A stretch of 64,000 bases of DNA from Methanospirillum sp028695895 (GTDB lineage Archaea > Halobacteriota > Methanomicrobia > Methanomicrobiales > Methanospirillaceae), in the NCBI RefSeq assembly GCF_041859935.1, contig NZ_JBFLGE010000001.1. One strand, written 5' to 3'. Below, one piece after another: positions 16,288 to 23,628 of this stretch; the first letter of the stretch is position 1, and each line of letters starts with the position of its first letter. The notes under the pieces are model-generated. The model had not been told where the DNA came from. It was given only the letters and a program-made list of their open reading frames with translations, and searched no databases. The translations under genes were made by a program, and so were the position numbers.

Positions 16288-17676
16288 ATGGTAATAAAAC
16301 TAAAATATAAGTATAAATTCATGAAATCAGATAACTCCAATAAAAAAAATCCCATACCGGTAAAAGTTGATATAAAAATTTCACGGGATTTATTGCCTGG
16401 TGAAATGTCAGTTCTCAATGCTTTGAATAAAAAATATTCTGATAAAGAAATATCACTTTTTTTTAGTGAACAGACACTTACAGCCTGTTTGGTTAAACTG
16501 GATCCTGACGGTTATGAAAAAACCTTGAATGAATATATCAACCGATCAGATTTAGCAGATATTTATAAAGAAGGAATGGATAATCCCTTTGTATTACTAC
16601 TGGAAAAGATAAATGCAATCGGTAGTTACGGGATAAGATATGGCAAACGTGTTTATGCAGGTTATGCTGATGAGAGGAAAGTTATCGACAGGAAAGAGAA
16701 AGCATCTGAGAGAGGGTCATATTTTTATGCTGAAGGCAGCTCTTTTTCTCGTACATCAAATCCTCTCCCCGAAACATATCTTGACCAGATTATCTGTGGC
16801 GATAGCGAAGAAATTTTATCCAGGCTCCCGGATAACTGCATAGATCTGGTTATTACCTCTCCTCCATACAATTTTGGCCTTGAATACTCGTCAACAGGAG
16901 ACAGCGCTAACTGGGAGGCTTATCTTGATAAACTATACCGGGTATTTGAACAGGGTATCAGGGTACTAAAATTCGGGGGAAGATTTATTGTCAATGTTCA
17001 GCCTCTGTTCTCTGATTACATTCCTCTTCATCATTTAATCTCATCATTTTTCATGAGCAGGAAGATGATATGGAAAGGTGAGATCCTTTGGGAGAAGAAC
17101 AATTATAATTGTAAATATACTTCGTGGGGAAGCTGGAAAAGTCCCAGTAGTCCTTACCTGAAATATACCTGGGAATTTATTGAAGTCTTTTGCAAAGGAA
17201 CACTTAAAAAACCAGGTAAATCAGAAAATGCTGATATATCCGACGAAGAATTCAAATCCTGGGTAGTAGCTAAATGGTCAATCGGACCTGAAAAAAGGAT
17301 GAAACAATTCAATCATCCGGCTATGTTTCCTGAAGAACTGGTTGAGCGTTGTCTGAAATTATTCAGTTTTAAAGGAGATATTATCCTGGATCCATTCAAT
17401 GGGGTTGGAACAACAAGTTTGGTCGCATCAAGAACAGGACGCCATTATGTGGGTCTTGATATTTCGCCGGAATATTGTTCCAGTGCAAAAGAGAGAATTA
17501 TTCAAAATATTGCCCAAACAAAATCTAATAAGAATGAACAAAAGCGAAGAGAAGGAAGTAATACTAATTCAGTACCCTACGGAACACCAGGGCGAAGAGG
17601 ACGCCCGCTAAAAGTGCAGGTGTTGAGAGAGGAGTCTTCTCAGAATAATCTTGACCAGTTTTTTTCTGGTGAATGA
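16288..17676 (+). CDS. DNA methyltransferase (N4-cytosine/N6-adenine, beta class) with AT-hook-like motif and PIP box tail
   Basis: A 462-residue DNA methyltransferase. Residues 1-165 are an N-terminal region of unknown fold. The catalytic motif TSPPYNF lies near 187-193 and the AdoMet-binding motif DPFNGVGTT near 367-375, the order of beta-class enzymes; the SPPY form is common in N4-cytosine enzymes. The C-terminus goes beyond the catalytic domain: an AT-hook-like GRRGRPLK (435-442) and QNNLDQFF (452-459), a perfect match to the PCNA-interacting consensus Qxx(I/L/M)xxFF, three residues from the end. No restriction enzyme is nearby, so it appears solitary. Its last 113 bases overlap the convergent TPR gene. 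An ATG at 16321 is an alternative start. Confidence 0.88.
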   Translation: MVIKLKYKYKFMKSDNSNKKNPIPVKVDIKISRDLLPGEMSVLNALNKKYSDKEISLFFSEQTLTACLVKLDPDGYEKTLNEYINRSDLADIYKEGMDNPFVLLLEKINAIGSYGIRYGKRVYAGYADERKVIDRKEKASERGSYFYAEGSSFSRTSNPLPETYLDQIICGDSEEILSRLPDNCIDLVITSPPYNFGLEYSSTGDSANWEAYLDKLYRVFEQGIRVLKFGGRFIVNVQPLFSDYIPLHHLISSFFMSRKMIWKGEILWEKNNYNCKYTSWGSWKSPSSPYLKYTWEFIEVFCKGTLKKPGKSENADISDEEFKSWVVAKWSIGPEKRMKQFNHPAMFPEELVERCLKLFSFKGDIILDPFNGVGTTSLVASRTGRHYVGLDISPEYCSSAKERIIQNIAQTKSNKNEQKRREGSNTNSVPYGTPGRRGRPLKVQVLREESSQNNLDQFFSGE

Positions 17677-18238
17677 TAAGAGATTGTGAAGCATAATGAT
17701 AATTAGACAATGCTTCCGGATTGGAAGGATCTATTAATAAAGCATTTTCTGAAGCATTTTTTTCTTCTTCAAATTCACCAAGTCCCCCATAAGATGTTCC
17801 TTTTAAAACCCATGCCTCCACAAGAAAAGGATCTTTTTCCAATGCAGCATCTGCAGCTTCTAATGCTTTTTGGTATTCTCCTGTCTCAATGTATAATGAT
17901 GCCATGGCAGCAAGCACATAAGGATTATCCGGGTGGTTTTGTTCGGCTTTTTTCAGCAGTATTTCAGCATCTTTATATTCGCCCATTTGTGAAAGAAGGC
18001 TGGCTTTTGTAATCATGGCAAGGTAAAAATCATGTTGAATTAGAAGTGATTTATCTATTAATACCATTGCTTCTTCGTAAGAACCATTCCCGGCAGCATC
18101 AACTGCCTGATTATAAAATGATATAGCATCTACGACCGGGCCTTTCAGACCTGTGGATGCCGTAACTACACTAATAGATACCAGAGCAATACATAATAAA
18201 AGAGAAATGATCTGCGCTTTTTGTATTCTCATTTTCAT
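17564..18238 (-). CDS. Secreted or anchored TPR protein
   Basis: A 224-residue protein with a signal segment (about residues 8-28), four or five tetratricopeptide repeats (residues 38-185, for example AMASLYIETGEYQKALEAADAAL), and a C-terminal hydrophobic helix after KTPLSTPALL that ends with RR. The tail resembles that of the TPR protein at 2807-3373, supporting the reading frame to the stop at 17564. That tail is encoded antisense to the methyltransferase C-terminus, so 113 bases are coding on both strands. Protein-protein binding outside the membrane is the likely role. Confidence 0.78.
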   Translation of the reverse strand: MKMRIQKAQIISLLLCIALVSISVVTASTGLKGPVVDAISFYNQAVDAAGNGSYEEAMVLIDKSLLIQHDFYLAMITKASLLSQMGEYKDAEILLKKAEQNHPDNPYVLAAMASLYIETGEYQKALEAADAALEKDPFLVEAWVLKGTSYGGLGEFEEEKNASENALLIDPSNPEALSNYHYASQSLIIHQKKTGQDYSEKTPLSTPALLAGVLFALVFRRVLN

Positions 18239-18366
18239 CTTACTTATTCTGCTCCATTAATTTAAGGTATTATCGGGATTTAAGTATTAAATCTTATTAT
18301 ACACTATTATCGGCTGGTTACGATTCGAGCCTGTTATATGTTAGCTTGGCACAATGATGCAAGGAT

Positions 18367-18471
18367 ATGTTAGGACTACCTGCAGAGACTATTATTACCG
18401 TTTTGGGAGCTGTTGTCTTCTTCTCCATTATTCTCTTTTTTTGGGGATTATACTTCAGAGGTGTAGCATAA
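18367..18471 (+). CDS. Putative symporter small accessory protein (34 residues)
   Basis: A 34-codon ORF from the ATG at 18367 to the TAA at 18469-18471, too short for routine gene calling. It encodes a single transmembrane helix (residues about 9-29, rich in V, I, F and L) ending in a short polar tail. The stop overlaps the ATG of the symporter gene as TAATG, so translation is coupled. Tiny one-helix proteins next to sodium:solute symporters are known in methanogens and annotated as symporter small accessory proteins; assignment here rests on position, length and topology. The ribosome-binding site (AAGGA) is unusually close to the ATG. Confidence 0.6.
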   Translation: MLGLPAETIITVLGAVVFFSIILFFWGLYFRGVA

Positions 18472-19973
18472 TGGCTGATTTGGTAACCATTTCAATTATT
18501 GCATTTTATTGTTTAGCAATGATCGGAATTGGAGCCTGGGCCTCCAGAAAAATTAAAAATACTGAAGACTACCTTGTTGCCGGTCGATCACTCGGATTTT
18601 GGGTCTTTGTATTGTTAATGATAGGGACAGTCTGTTCAGGGATGTCACTCCTTGGAGTATCAGGGCTTGGCTATAAATATGGCTGGCCTACCTTCTGGGA
18701 ACAAATATTCGTTCCTTTATCAATTGCATTTTGTGTAATATTCTTTGGGGTGAAACTACATTCAATTACCCGTACAACTGGCTATATTACAGTGCAGGAT
18801 TACCTGGCTCACCGTTATGAAAGCCCGACAGCATTACGGACATTATCTGCACTGGCTGGAATAATTGTCTCACTAATCTACCTGGTAGGTCAATACACAG
18901 CAATTGCCATTGTTCTTATTTGGCTTTTTGAAATTCCTCTCTGGCTGGCATTAATTATTGCAACTCTTGTCGTTACAATTTATACAACCATTGGTGGTCT
19001 TTATGCTGTTGCATGGGCGGCTCTTATTCAGTCCTTGATTCTAATCGGTGGTGTCCTCATTATGGCACCTCTAATAATCTTTTATGCCGGAGGTTTTACC
19101 CATGTAAATGAGTATATGGCTTCTGTAAATCCAGATCTTGTCAGGCCCTGGCTGACTGAAGGGATGCTCTTTACTCCTTCGTACCTTGTCTCTTTCGGAG
19201 TCCTTTTGATTGTAGGTCTTGCTTGTGCTCCCCATGTAATAAATAATGTTCTTGCAGTAAAAGATGCCAAACTCTTTACCTGGGCACCACTTTTTGGGTT
19301 TTTGATTTATTGTGCTGTCATGTTTTTATTAAAATTTGCCGGATTTGCAGGAATTGTACTAGTTCATGAAGGTGCATTTACCCTTCCTGAAGTTCCCAAT
19401 GCCCAGGATTTTGTAATATTATATGGAATCCAAAATGCAATACCTCATATTGCATTATGGTCAATTTTTGCAATTATTGTTCTTGCAGCAGTTATGTCTA
19501 CAACTGACAGGCTTATGCTTACAATTGGTGCAATGTTCTCATGGGATATTTACAAAAAGATAATCAGACCAGATGCACCTGACAGACAGGTACTGTTCAT
19601 TAGTAAGATAGTTGTGGTTCTGTCTGCGCTTATTTCCATGATCATAGCATTAAATCCTCCGGAAATGCTGGCATTTTTAATCTGGATGGGAATTGGCGTG
19701 ATGTTATCAACCTTTGCAGTCCCTCTGTTAGCTGGTTTATACTGGCGCAGTGCTACAAGAATGGGAGCTATTGCGAGCATGGCCTCAGGACTTTTATCTG
19801 CAGGAATATTTGGGGCATATTACCAGTTCATTGCAATGCTTCCACTTCATTTCAGTTTTTATGCAGTAATTGTTTCCACTATTGTAATGATTACTGTCAG
19901 TTTGTTTACCCAAAAAACAGATGAAAAAGTGCTTGATGAAACAAAAACCGGATGGTTCATCCGCTGTAACTGA
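18471..19973 (+). CDS. Sodium:solute symporter (SSS family)
   Basis: A 500-residue, about 13-helix membrane transporter driven by a sodium gradient. Family phrases include NTEDYLVAGRSLGFWVF near residue 25 (the standard EDYLVAGR segment), TTIGGLYAVAWAALIQ in the middle, and AVMSTTDRLMLTIGAMFSWDIY near residue 345. A frame extending to 18354 exists but the ATG at 18471 fits the family's start and couples to the small upstream ORF. The solute (for example acetate, proline, pantothenate) cannot be told from sequence. A T-tract follows the stop. Confidence 0.88.
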   Translation: MADLVTISIIAFYCLAMIGIGAWASRKIKNTEDYLVAGRSLGFWVFVLLMIGTVCSGMSLLGVSGLGYKYGWPTFWEQIFVPLSIAFCVIFFGVKLHSITRTTGYITVQDYLAHRYESPTALRTLSALAGIIVSLIYLVGQYTAIAIVLIWLFEIPLWLALIIATLVVTIYTTIGGLYAVAWAALIQSLILIGGVLIMAPLIIFYAGGFTHVNEYMASVNPDLVRPWLTEGMLFTPSYLVSFGVLLIVGLACAPHVINNVLAVKDAKLFTWAPLFGFLIYCAVMFLLKFAGFAGIVLVHEGAFTLPEVPNAQDFVILYGIQNAIPHIALWSIFAIIVLAAVMSTTDRLMLTIGAMFSWDIYKKIIRPDAPDRQVLFISKIVVVLSALISMIIALNPPEMLAFLIWMGIGVMLSTFAVPLLAGLYWRSATRMGAIASMASGLLSAGIFGAYYQFIAMLPLHFSFYAVIVSTIVMITVSLFTQKTDEKVLDETKTGWFIRCN

Positions 19974-19980
19974 TTTTTTT
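19974..19980 (+). terminator. T-tract terminator after the symporter gene
   Basis: Seven T residues follow the stop codon of the symporter gene and a second T-run lies 18 bases further, a typical archaeal termination region. Confidence 0.45.
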
Positions 19981-20052
19981 CATTTTATCTCTTTTTTTAT
20001 TATGAGCATTGGGAATTATTAACTAAACAAGCAGATGAGCTATAAGTAAAAG

Positions 20053-21861
20053 ATGGAACACCCTTCTAAAGAATCGATAGTCAAAGCTGCAGGGCTCGTA
20101 TTTGGTGATATAGGCACAAGCCCCATTTACACGTTTGCCGTGTTATTTCTTTTTCTTACACCATCTCATGAAAATGTCATGGGCGCAGTTTCCCTTGTTT
20201 TCTGGACATTGGTGATTATGGTAACTGTTCAGTATACTTTTTTGGCTATGCGTCTTTCAGAAACTGGGGAGGGAGGGACCCTGGTTCTCAAAGGGCTTCT
20301 TCTCCCTCTCCTTAAAAAACCGAAGGTAGTAGCAGTTTTTACTCTTCTTGCAACTTTAGGCATCTCTCTTATGATAGGAGAATGCGTAATAACACCTGCA
20401 ATATCTATCCTTTCAGCTGTTGAAGGAGTACGACAAATTCCAGGCTTTGAAACAGTTTCTCAGAATTGGTTGATTTATCTTGCAATTTTAATTGCGCTGG
20501 GATTATTTTTATTTCAGAAAAGGGGTACTGAAGGAATATCACGAACTTTCGGGCCGGTTATGGTTGTCTGGTTTTTTGTTTTATTTCTTTCAGGGATAAT
20601 TTCTGTATCAATAAGCCCTGAAATACTTTTTGCAATGCATCCATTATATGCTGTACAATTCTTCGTTCATAACGGACTTCATGGCTTTTTTTCATTGTCC
20701 ATGATAGTATTGTGTTCCACCGGAGCTGAAGCACTATTTGCTGATATGGGGCATCTTGGACGTGAACCCATTCAATATGCCTGGAGTTTTGTTTTTATTG
20801 CAGTTCTTTTTTCCTACCTTGGACAGGCAGCGTTCCTGTTAAGAAATGCTGAAGTTGGCAACCCATTATTTGAAATGATCTTTTCAATTTCTCATGAATT
20901 ATATATTCCATTTCTCATTCTCATGATCATCGCAACAGTTATTGCTTCCCAGTCGGTTATAAGTGGTATTTTTTCTATTATATACCAGGCAATTACCACC
21001 CATCTTCTTCCAATGCTTCCGGTTGATTATACCTCGGACGAATTAAGGACACAGATTTATATCAACACGATAAATTGGCTGTTATGTGCAGCCGTCATTT
21101 GCGTTCTTTTGATATTCCAGTACTCAGACAGGCTGGCAAGTGCATATGGTCTTTCAGTCACAGCTACCATGTCGATAACAGGTTCATTCATGGTTGCAAT
21201 TTTTTACTATCGACGAAAATACATCTATTTGGGAATTGCTACTATTGTTACCCTTGTGGACATACTGTACTTCCTGTCTACAGTATCCAAGATACCTCAT
21301 GGAGGATATTTATCTCTGGTAATTGCTTCAATCCCTTTCTCAATAATAATTATCTATACCGCCGGACAGCGGGCGCTTTACCGATCCATGAAACCACTGG
21401 GACATGACAAGTTTTTAAAAAAATATGTCCAGGCATACAAAAAAGGAAGACATATCAGAGGAACGGCTCTTTTCTTCGCCCGTTCGCTTGATCAGGTTCC
21501 GGCATATATCTCCAGAACAATGTTTAACAATGAGATAATTTATGAAGAGAATATAATAATTTCTCTTAATATTAAAGAAGAACCATATGGTTTTTCCTGG
21601 CATTTTGATAAATCAATTGAACCTGGTCTGTCACGACTTTCAATTAGTTATGGATATAAGCAGATCATTGATCTGATGAGGATCATCCGTGATGCTGGAA
21701 TAGAAGAGAAAACTATCTTTTACGGTATGGAAGAGATTGTTACAAGAAACATTTTCTGGAAAATTTTTAGTTCAATTAAAAGAATTTGTCCTTCATTTGT
21801 TCAATATCACAGGCTGCCATCACATAAAGTGCACGGTGTTATCACCAGGGTTGAGCTCTAA
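20053..21861 (+). CDS. kup: KUP-family potassium uptake transporter
   Basis: A 602-residue member of the KUP/HAK/KT family, a proton-coupled potassium importer. The start is diagnostic: AAGLVFGDIGTSPIYTF (residues 10-27). About twelve transmembrane helices follow, with GEGGTLVLKGLL and the GECVITPAISILSAVEG segment, then a cytosolic C-terminal domain of about 150 residues (from about 440) ending near the HRLPSHKVHGV stretch. The length is normal for bacterial Kup. It stands as a single gene. Potassium accumulation fits a methanogen that uses potassium glutamate as osmolyte, but that is inference. Confidence 0.94.
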   Translation: MEHPSKESIVKAAGLVFGDIGTSPIYTFAVLFLFLTPSHENVMGAVSLVFWTLVIMVTVQYTFLAMRLSETGEGGTLVLKGLLLPLLKKPKVVAVFTLLATLGISLMIGECVITPAISILSAVEGVRQIPGFETVSQNWLIYLAILIALGLFLFQKRGTEGISRTFGPVMVVWFFVLFLSGIISVSISPEILFAMHPLYAVQFFVHNGLHGFFSLSMIVLCSTGAEALFADMGHLGREPIQYAWSFVFIAVLFSYLGQAAFLLRNAEVGNPLFEMIFSISHELYIPFLILMIIATVIASQSVISGIFSIIYQAITTHLLPMLPVDYTSDELRTQIYINTINWLLCAAVICVLLIFQYSDRLASAYGLSVTATMSITGSFMVAIFYYRRKYIYLGIATIVTLVDILYFLSTVSKIPHGGYLSLVIASIPFSIIIIYTAGQRALYRSMKPLGHDKFLKKYVQAYKKGRHIRGTALFFARSLDQVPAYISRTMFNNEIIYEENIIISLNIKEEPYGFSWHFDKSIEPGLSRLSISYGYKQIIDLMRIIRDAGIEEKTIFYGMEEIVTRNIFWKIFSSIKRICPSFVQYHRLPSHKVHGVITRVEL

Positions 21862-22034
21862 TCTCTTTTACCAGGTATGGATATCTCTGCCTTTCCAAAT
21901 ATTTAACAAAAATTTATCTTTCAGATATAAGTTTAGATGACTATCATGACAGAGAATGGTGTTTAGAAAAATCACCATGAAATAGGATGATTTATTGCCG
22001 ATCATACCCAGATATGGTATCAAGGTGAATTGAA

Positions 22035-22187
22035 ATGTGTACCGTTGGCGGACCTGTTGATATAGATTTTGATGAAGGATTAAAACCAAAAGATTTCAAA
22101 TGCAAAGATTGTGGTGGCAGTTTTAGTTCATTAGGTAAAAATATTCGCTGCCCTACCTGTGGTTCGGATAACTGTATTGCAGCATGA
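22035..22187 (+). CDS. Small zinc-ribbon protein (50 residues)
   Basis: A 50-residue ORF starting with an ATG preceded by AAGGTGA at 22022-22028, a strong ribosome-binding site. It contains two CxxC knuckles (KCKDCGG and RCPTCGS, spaced about 17 residues), which form a rubredoxin-like zinc ribbon, and two further cysteines at the ends. Its stop overlaps the start of the next gene as ATGA, so the two are translationally coupled. It could bind nucleic acid, protein or simply metal; the function is not known. Confidence 0.7.
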   Translation: MCTVGGPVDIDFDEGLKPKDFKCKDCGGSFSSLGKNIRCPTCGSDNCIAA

Positions 22188-22654
22188 TCTGCTCTCTTGA
22201 GGATGGTTATCTCTGTATTCAAAGCAGGAGATCCTTTCTATTAATAGGGAAGATTTTATCCTCTTTTCATCTCTTTATTGAAACAAATCAAAAGGAACAT
22301 TCCCAGTACCTTGAGGAAGGAGACCTTGTAGTAGTTTCAGCACCGGAAGGAGGAGAGTTGGGCCAGGCAATTATCCTTCTTGAGCTCATCAGGGAATACC
22401 AGGCCCCCCTTATTGTTCTTCCCAAAGATCATCCGGGTAGTAAACGACTAAAAATGGTTGTTTCAGCAGGGGATCATATTGAACTGAACTGTTCAATACA
22501 AAGGGGAACTCATCCAGAACAGCATCTGTTATGCGGATCAGAAGAGATGGCAGGATTGGTCCTGAAAAGAGTCAAGGGTGGAGTGGAAATATTCGGGGCA
22601 GATAAATTCCAGGTAAAACCATTTGAAAGAATTGTTATTTCTCCTCTTCATTAA
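22184..22654 (+). CDS. Unknown protein coupled to the zinc-ribbon gene
   Basis: A 156-residue protein I do not recognise. It starts with an ATG that overlaps the zinc-ribbon stop. The sequence alternates strands and helices: EEGDLVVVSAPEGGELGQAIILLELIREY, then LIVLPKDHPGSKRLKMVVSAGD, reminiscent of a small Rossmann-like alpha/beta domain with a glycine-rich turn. No signal peptide or membrane helix is seen. Its last 20 bases overlap the convergent small membrane-protein gene. Confidence 0.6.
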   Translation: MICSLEDGYLCIQSRRSFLLIGKILSSFHLFIETNQKEHSQYLEEGDLVVVSAPEGGELGQAIILLELIREYQAPLIVLPKDHPGSKRLKMVVSAGDHIELNCSIQRGTHPEQHLLCGSEEMAGLVLKRVKGGVEIFGADKFQVKPFERIVISPLH

Positions 22655-22910
22655 AATCTTCTCTTTTCAAAATTGTTGTGATGCCTTCAGAGATACTTTT
22701 ACTTTTTCTCTTTTGATTGAATAACACGATTCCAGTATGAAAATAAATTATCGTAATTATCAGGACAAGATCTATTACACCAATAAGTGCTGCCGGGAGA
22801 TTATGTCCAAACTGGGAAAATATTTGTGAGTCAATCAGTGGCACCATAAGGATTCCAACAAGAAAGCATAGAATCCCTGATATTATAACCATAATATCTT
22901 TAAAGTCCAT
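22635..22910 (-). CDS. Small membrane protein with two helices
   Basis: A 91-residue protein with two predicted transmembrane helices (about residues 6-27 and 41-64) and a lysine-rich, then glutamate-rich cytoplasmic tail. No family is recognised. The gene is convergent with the unknown ORF at 22184-22654 and overlaps it by 20 bases at the 3' ends. Confidence 0.6.
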   Translation of the reverse strand: MDFKDIMVIISGILCFLVGILMVPLIDSQIFSQFGHNLPAALIGVIDLVLIITIIYFHTGIVLFNQKRKSKSISEGITTILKREDFNEEEK

Positions 22911-22983
22911 ATTATCTCTCTCGAATATATAGTGTTCTGGATTTTAAAAGATATTAAATTCTCTATACTACCCTGTTTTTTCT

Positions 22984-23011
22984 GATAAAGTTATGAACCA
23001 GTGACTTTATC
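22984..23011. repeat. Inverted repeat upstream of tRNA-Arg
   Basis: GATAAAGT at 22984-22991 is matched by its exact reverse complement ACTTTATC at 23004-23011, with 12 bases between. It lies between the small membrane-protein gene, which reads away, and the tRNA promoter. It may be a regulator-binding site or chance in AT-rich DNA. Confidence 0.35.
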
Positions 23012-23038
23012 TGTTTTCACTGAAAATATAGTAGGGTT

Positions 23039-23110
23039 GCCCCGGTAGGGTAGAGGATATCCTTGAAGCCTCCGGAGCTTTAGACCTGGGTTCAAGTCCC
23101 AGCCGGGGCG
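23039..23110 (+). tRNA. tRNA-Arg (anticodon CCG)
   Basis: A complete 72-base cloverleaf without encoded CCA. The acceptor stem pairs GCCCCGG with CCGGGGC, discriminator G. The anticodon stem is GAAGC/GCTTT around the loop CTCCGGA, giving anticodon CCG at 23072-23074, which reads CGG arginine codons. The T arm is CTGGG-TTCAAGT-CCCAG. No intron. An AT-rich AAAATATA lies just upstream as a likely promoter element, and a run of eight T residues at 23152-23159 may terminate transcription. Confidence 0.95.
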
Positions 23111-23151
23111 CTTATTGTAACGGTTTAACGCTCATCCGGAAACTTTTTAAA

Positions 23152-23159
23152 TTTTTTTT
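23152..23159 (+). terminator. T-tract downstream of tRNA-Arg
   Basis: Eight consecutive T residues 42 bases behind the tRNA 3' end are a plausible termination site for the tRNA transcript. Confidence 0.4.
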
Positions 23160-23219
23160 GAAAGAATCATAAACAAACAAAGCCGGGATACACATTTTGA
23201 TTTTTTCACAAGCCAGATT

Positions 23220-23369
23220 ATGGCTATGCCAGCTTTTGTCAGGAAAAAGTGTAATCTTGATGGCATGTTATCTGAGGTCTATTTGAAAGATATATCTGAA
23301 GTGAAAGAAGACATTCAGGCTGATTGTGTCTACACACCTGAACAAGTACGAAAAGCACCTGGCCTTTAA
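23220..23369 (+). CDS. Possible small ORF (49 residues) in the tRNA-to-fusion gap
   Basis: The 518-base gap between the tRNA and the rubredoxin-fusion gene contains this ATG-to-TAA frame of 49 codons. The predicted protein has two cysteines, a basic start and an acidic middle; no family is recognised and no good ribosome-binding site precedes it. It could be a real small gene, the remnant of a longer one, or chance. The rest of the gap holds a strong TATA box and a short T-terminated unit, listed separately. Confidence 0.25.
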   Translation: MAMPAFVRKKCNLDGMLSEVYLKDISEVKEDIQADCVYTPEQVRKAPGL

Positions 23370-23501
23370 TATGATATTCAATAATCTATTTTGGTAAGAT
23401 CTGAAAATTTCTGTAATAATATTTCACCCCCCGTACAAAATTTTCTCTCCGTTCTTTTATCTCTTTCATTTTCCCTTTTTATTCATCCTTCTTTTAAAAC
23501 T

Positions 23502-23510
23502 GTATATAAA
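23502..23510 (+). promoter_or_regulatory. Strong TATA box upstream of the rubredoxin-fusion gene
   Basis: GTATATAAA is a near-ideal archaeal TATA box. The expected transcription start about 25 bases downstream is near 23530, leaving a leader of about 100 bases before the ATG at 23629. A T-tract at 23585-23591 interrupts that leader, so either a short RNA ends there or the tract attenuates the downstream gene. Confidence 0.5.
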
Positions 23511-23584
23511 TCCCCCTCAATCTAACAGGTAGCCGCTACTAAGCAGCAGGGAATAATGATCATGAAAACAAGAAATTAACCGTC

Positions 23585-23591
23585 TTTTTTT
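23585..23591 (+). terminator. T-tract within the leader of the rubredoxin-fusion gene
   Basis: Seven T residues occur about 55-60 bases after the predicted start site. Between them lies a seven-codon ORF (ATG at 23556, TAA at 23577) behind a CAGGG motif. The set could be an attenuator or a small independent RNA. Confidence 0.35.
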
Positions 23592-23628
23592 ACATAATAT
23601 TATAATCATACCATGCAATTTTCATAAT

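Noticed and set aside
18300..18360. GC-richer stretch with a T-arm-like GGTTACGATTCGAGCC
   Set aside because: No acceptor or anticodon stem can be formed around it, so it is not a tRNA.
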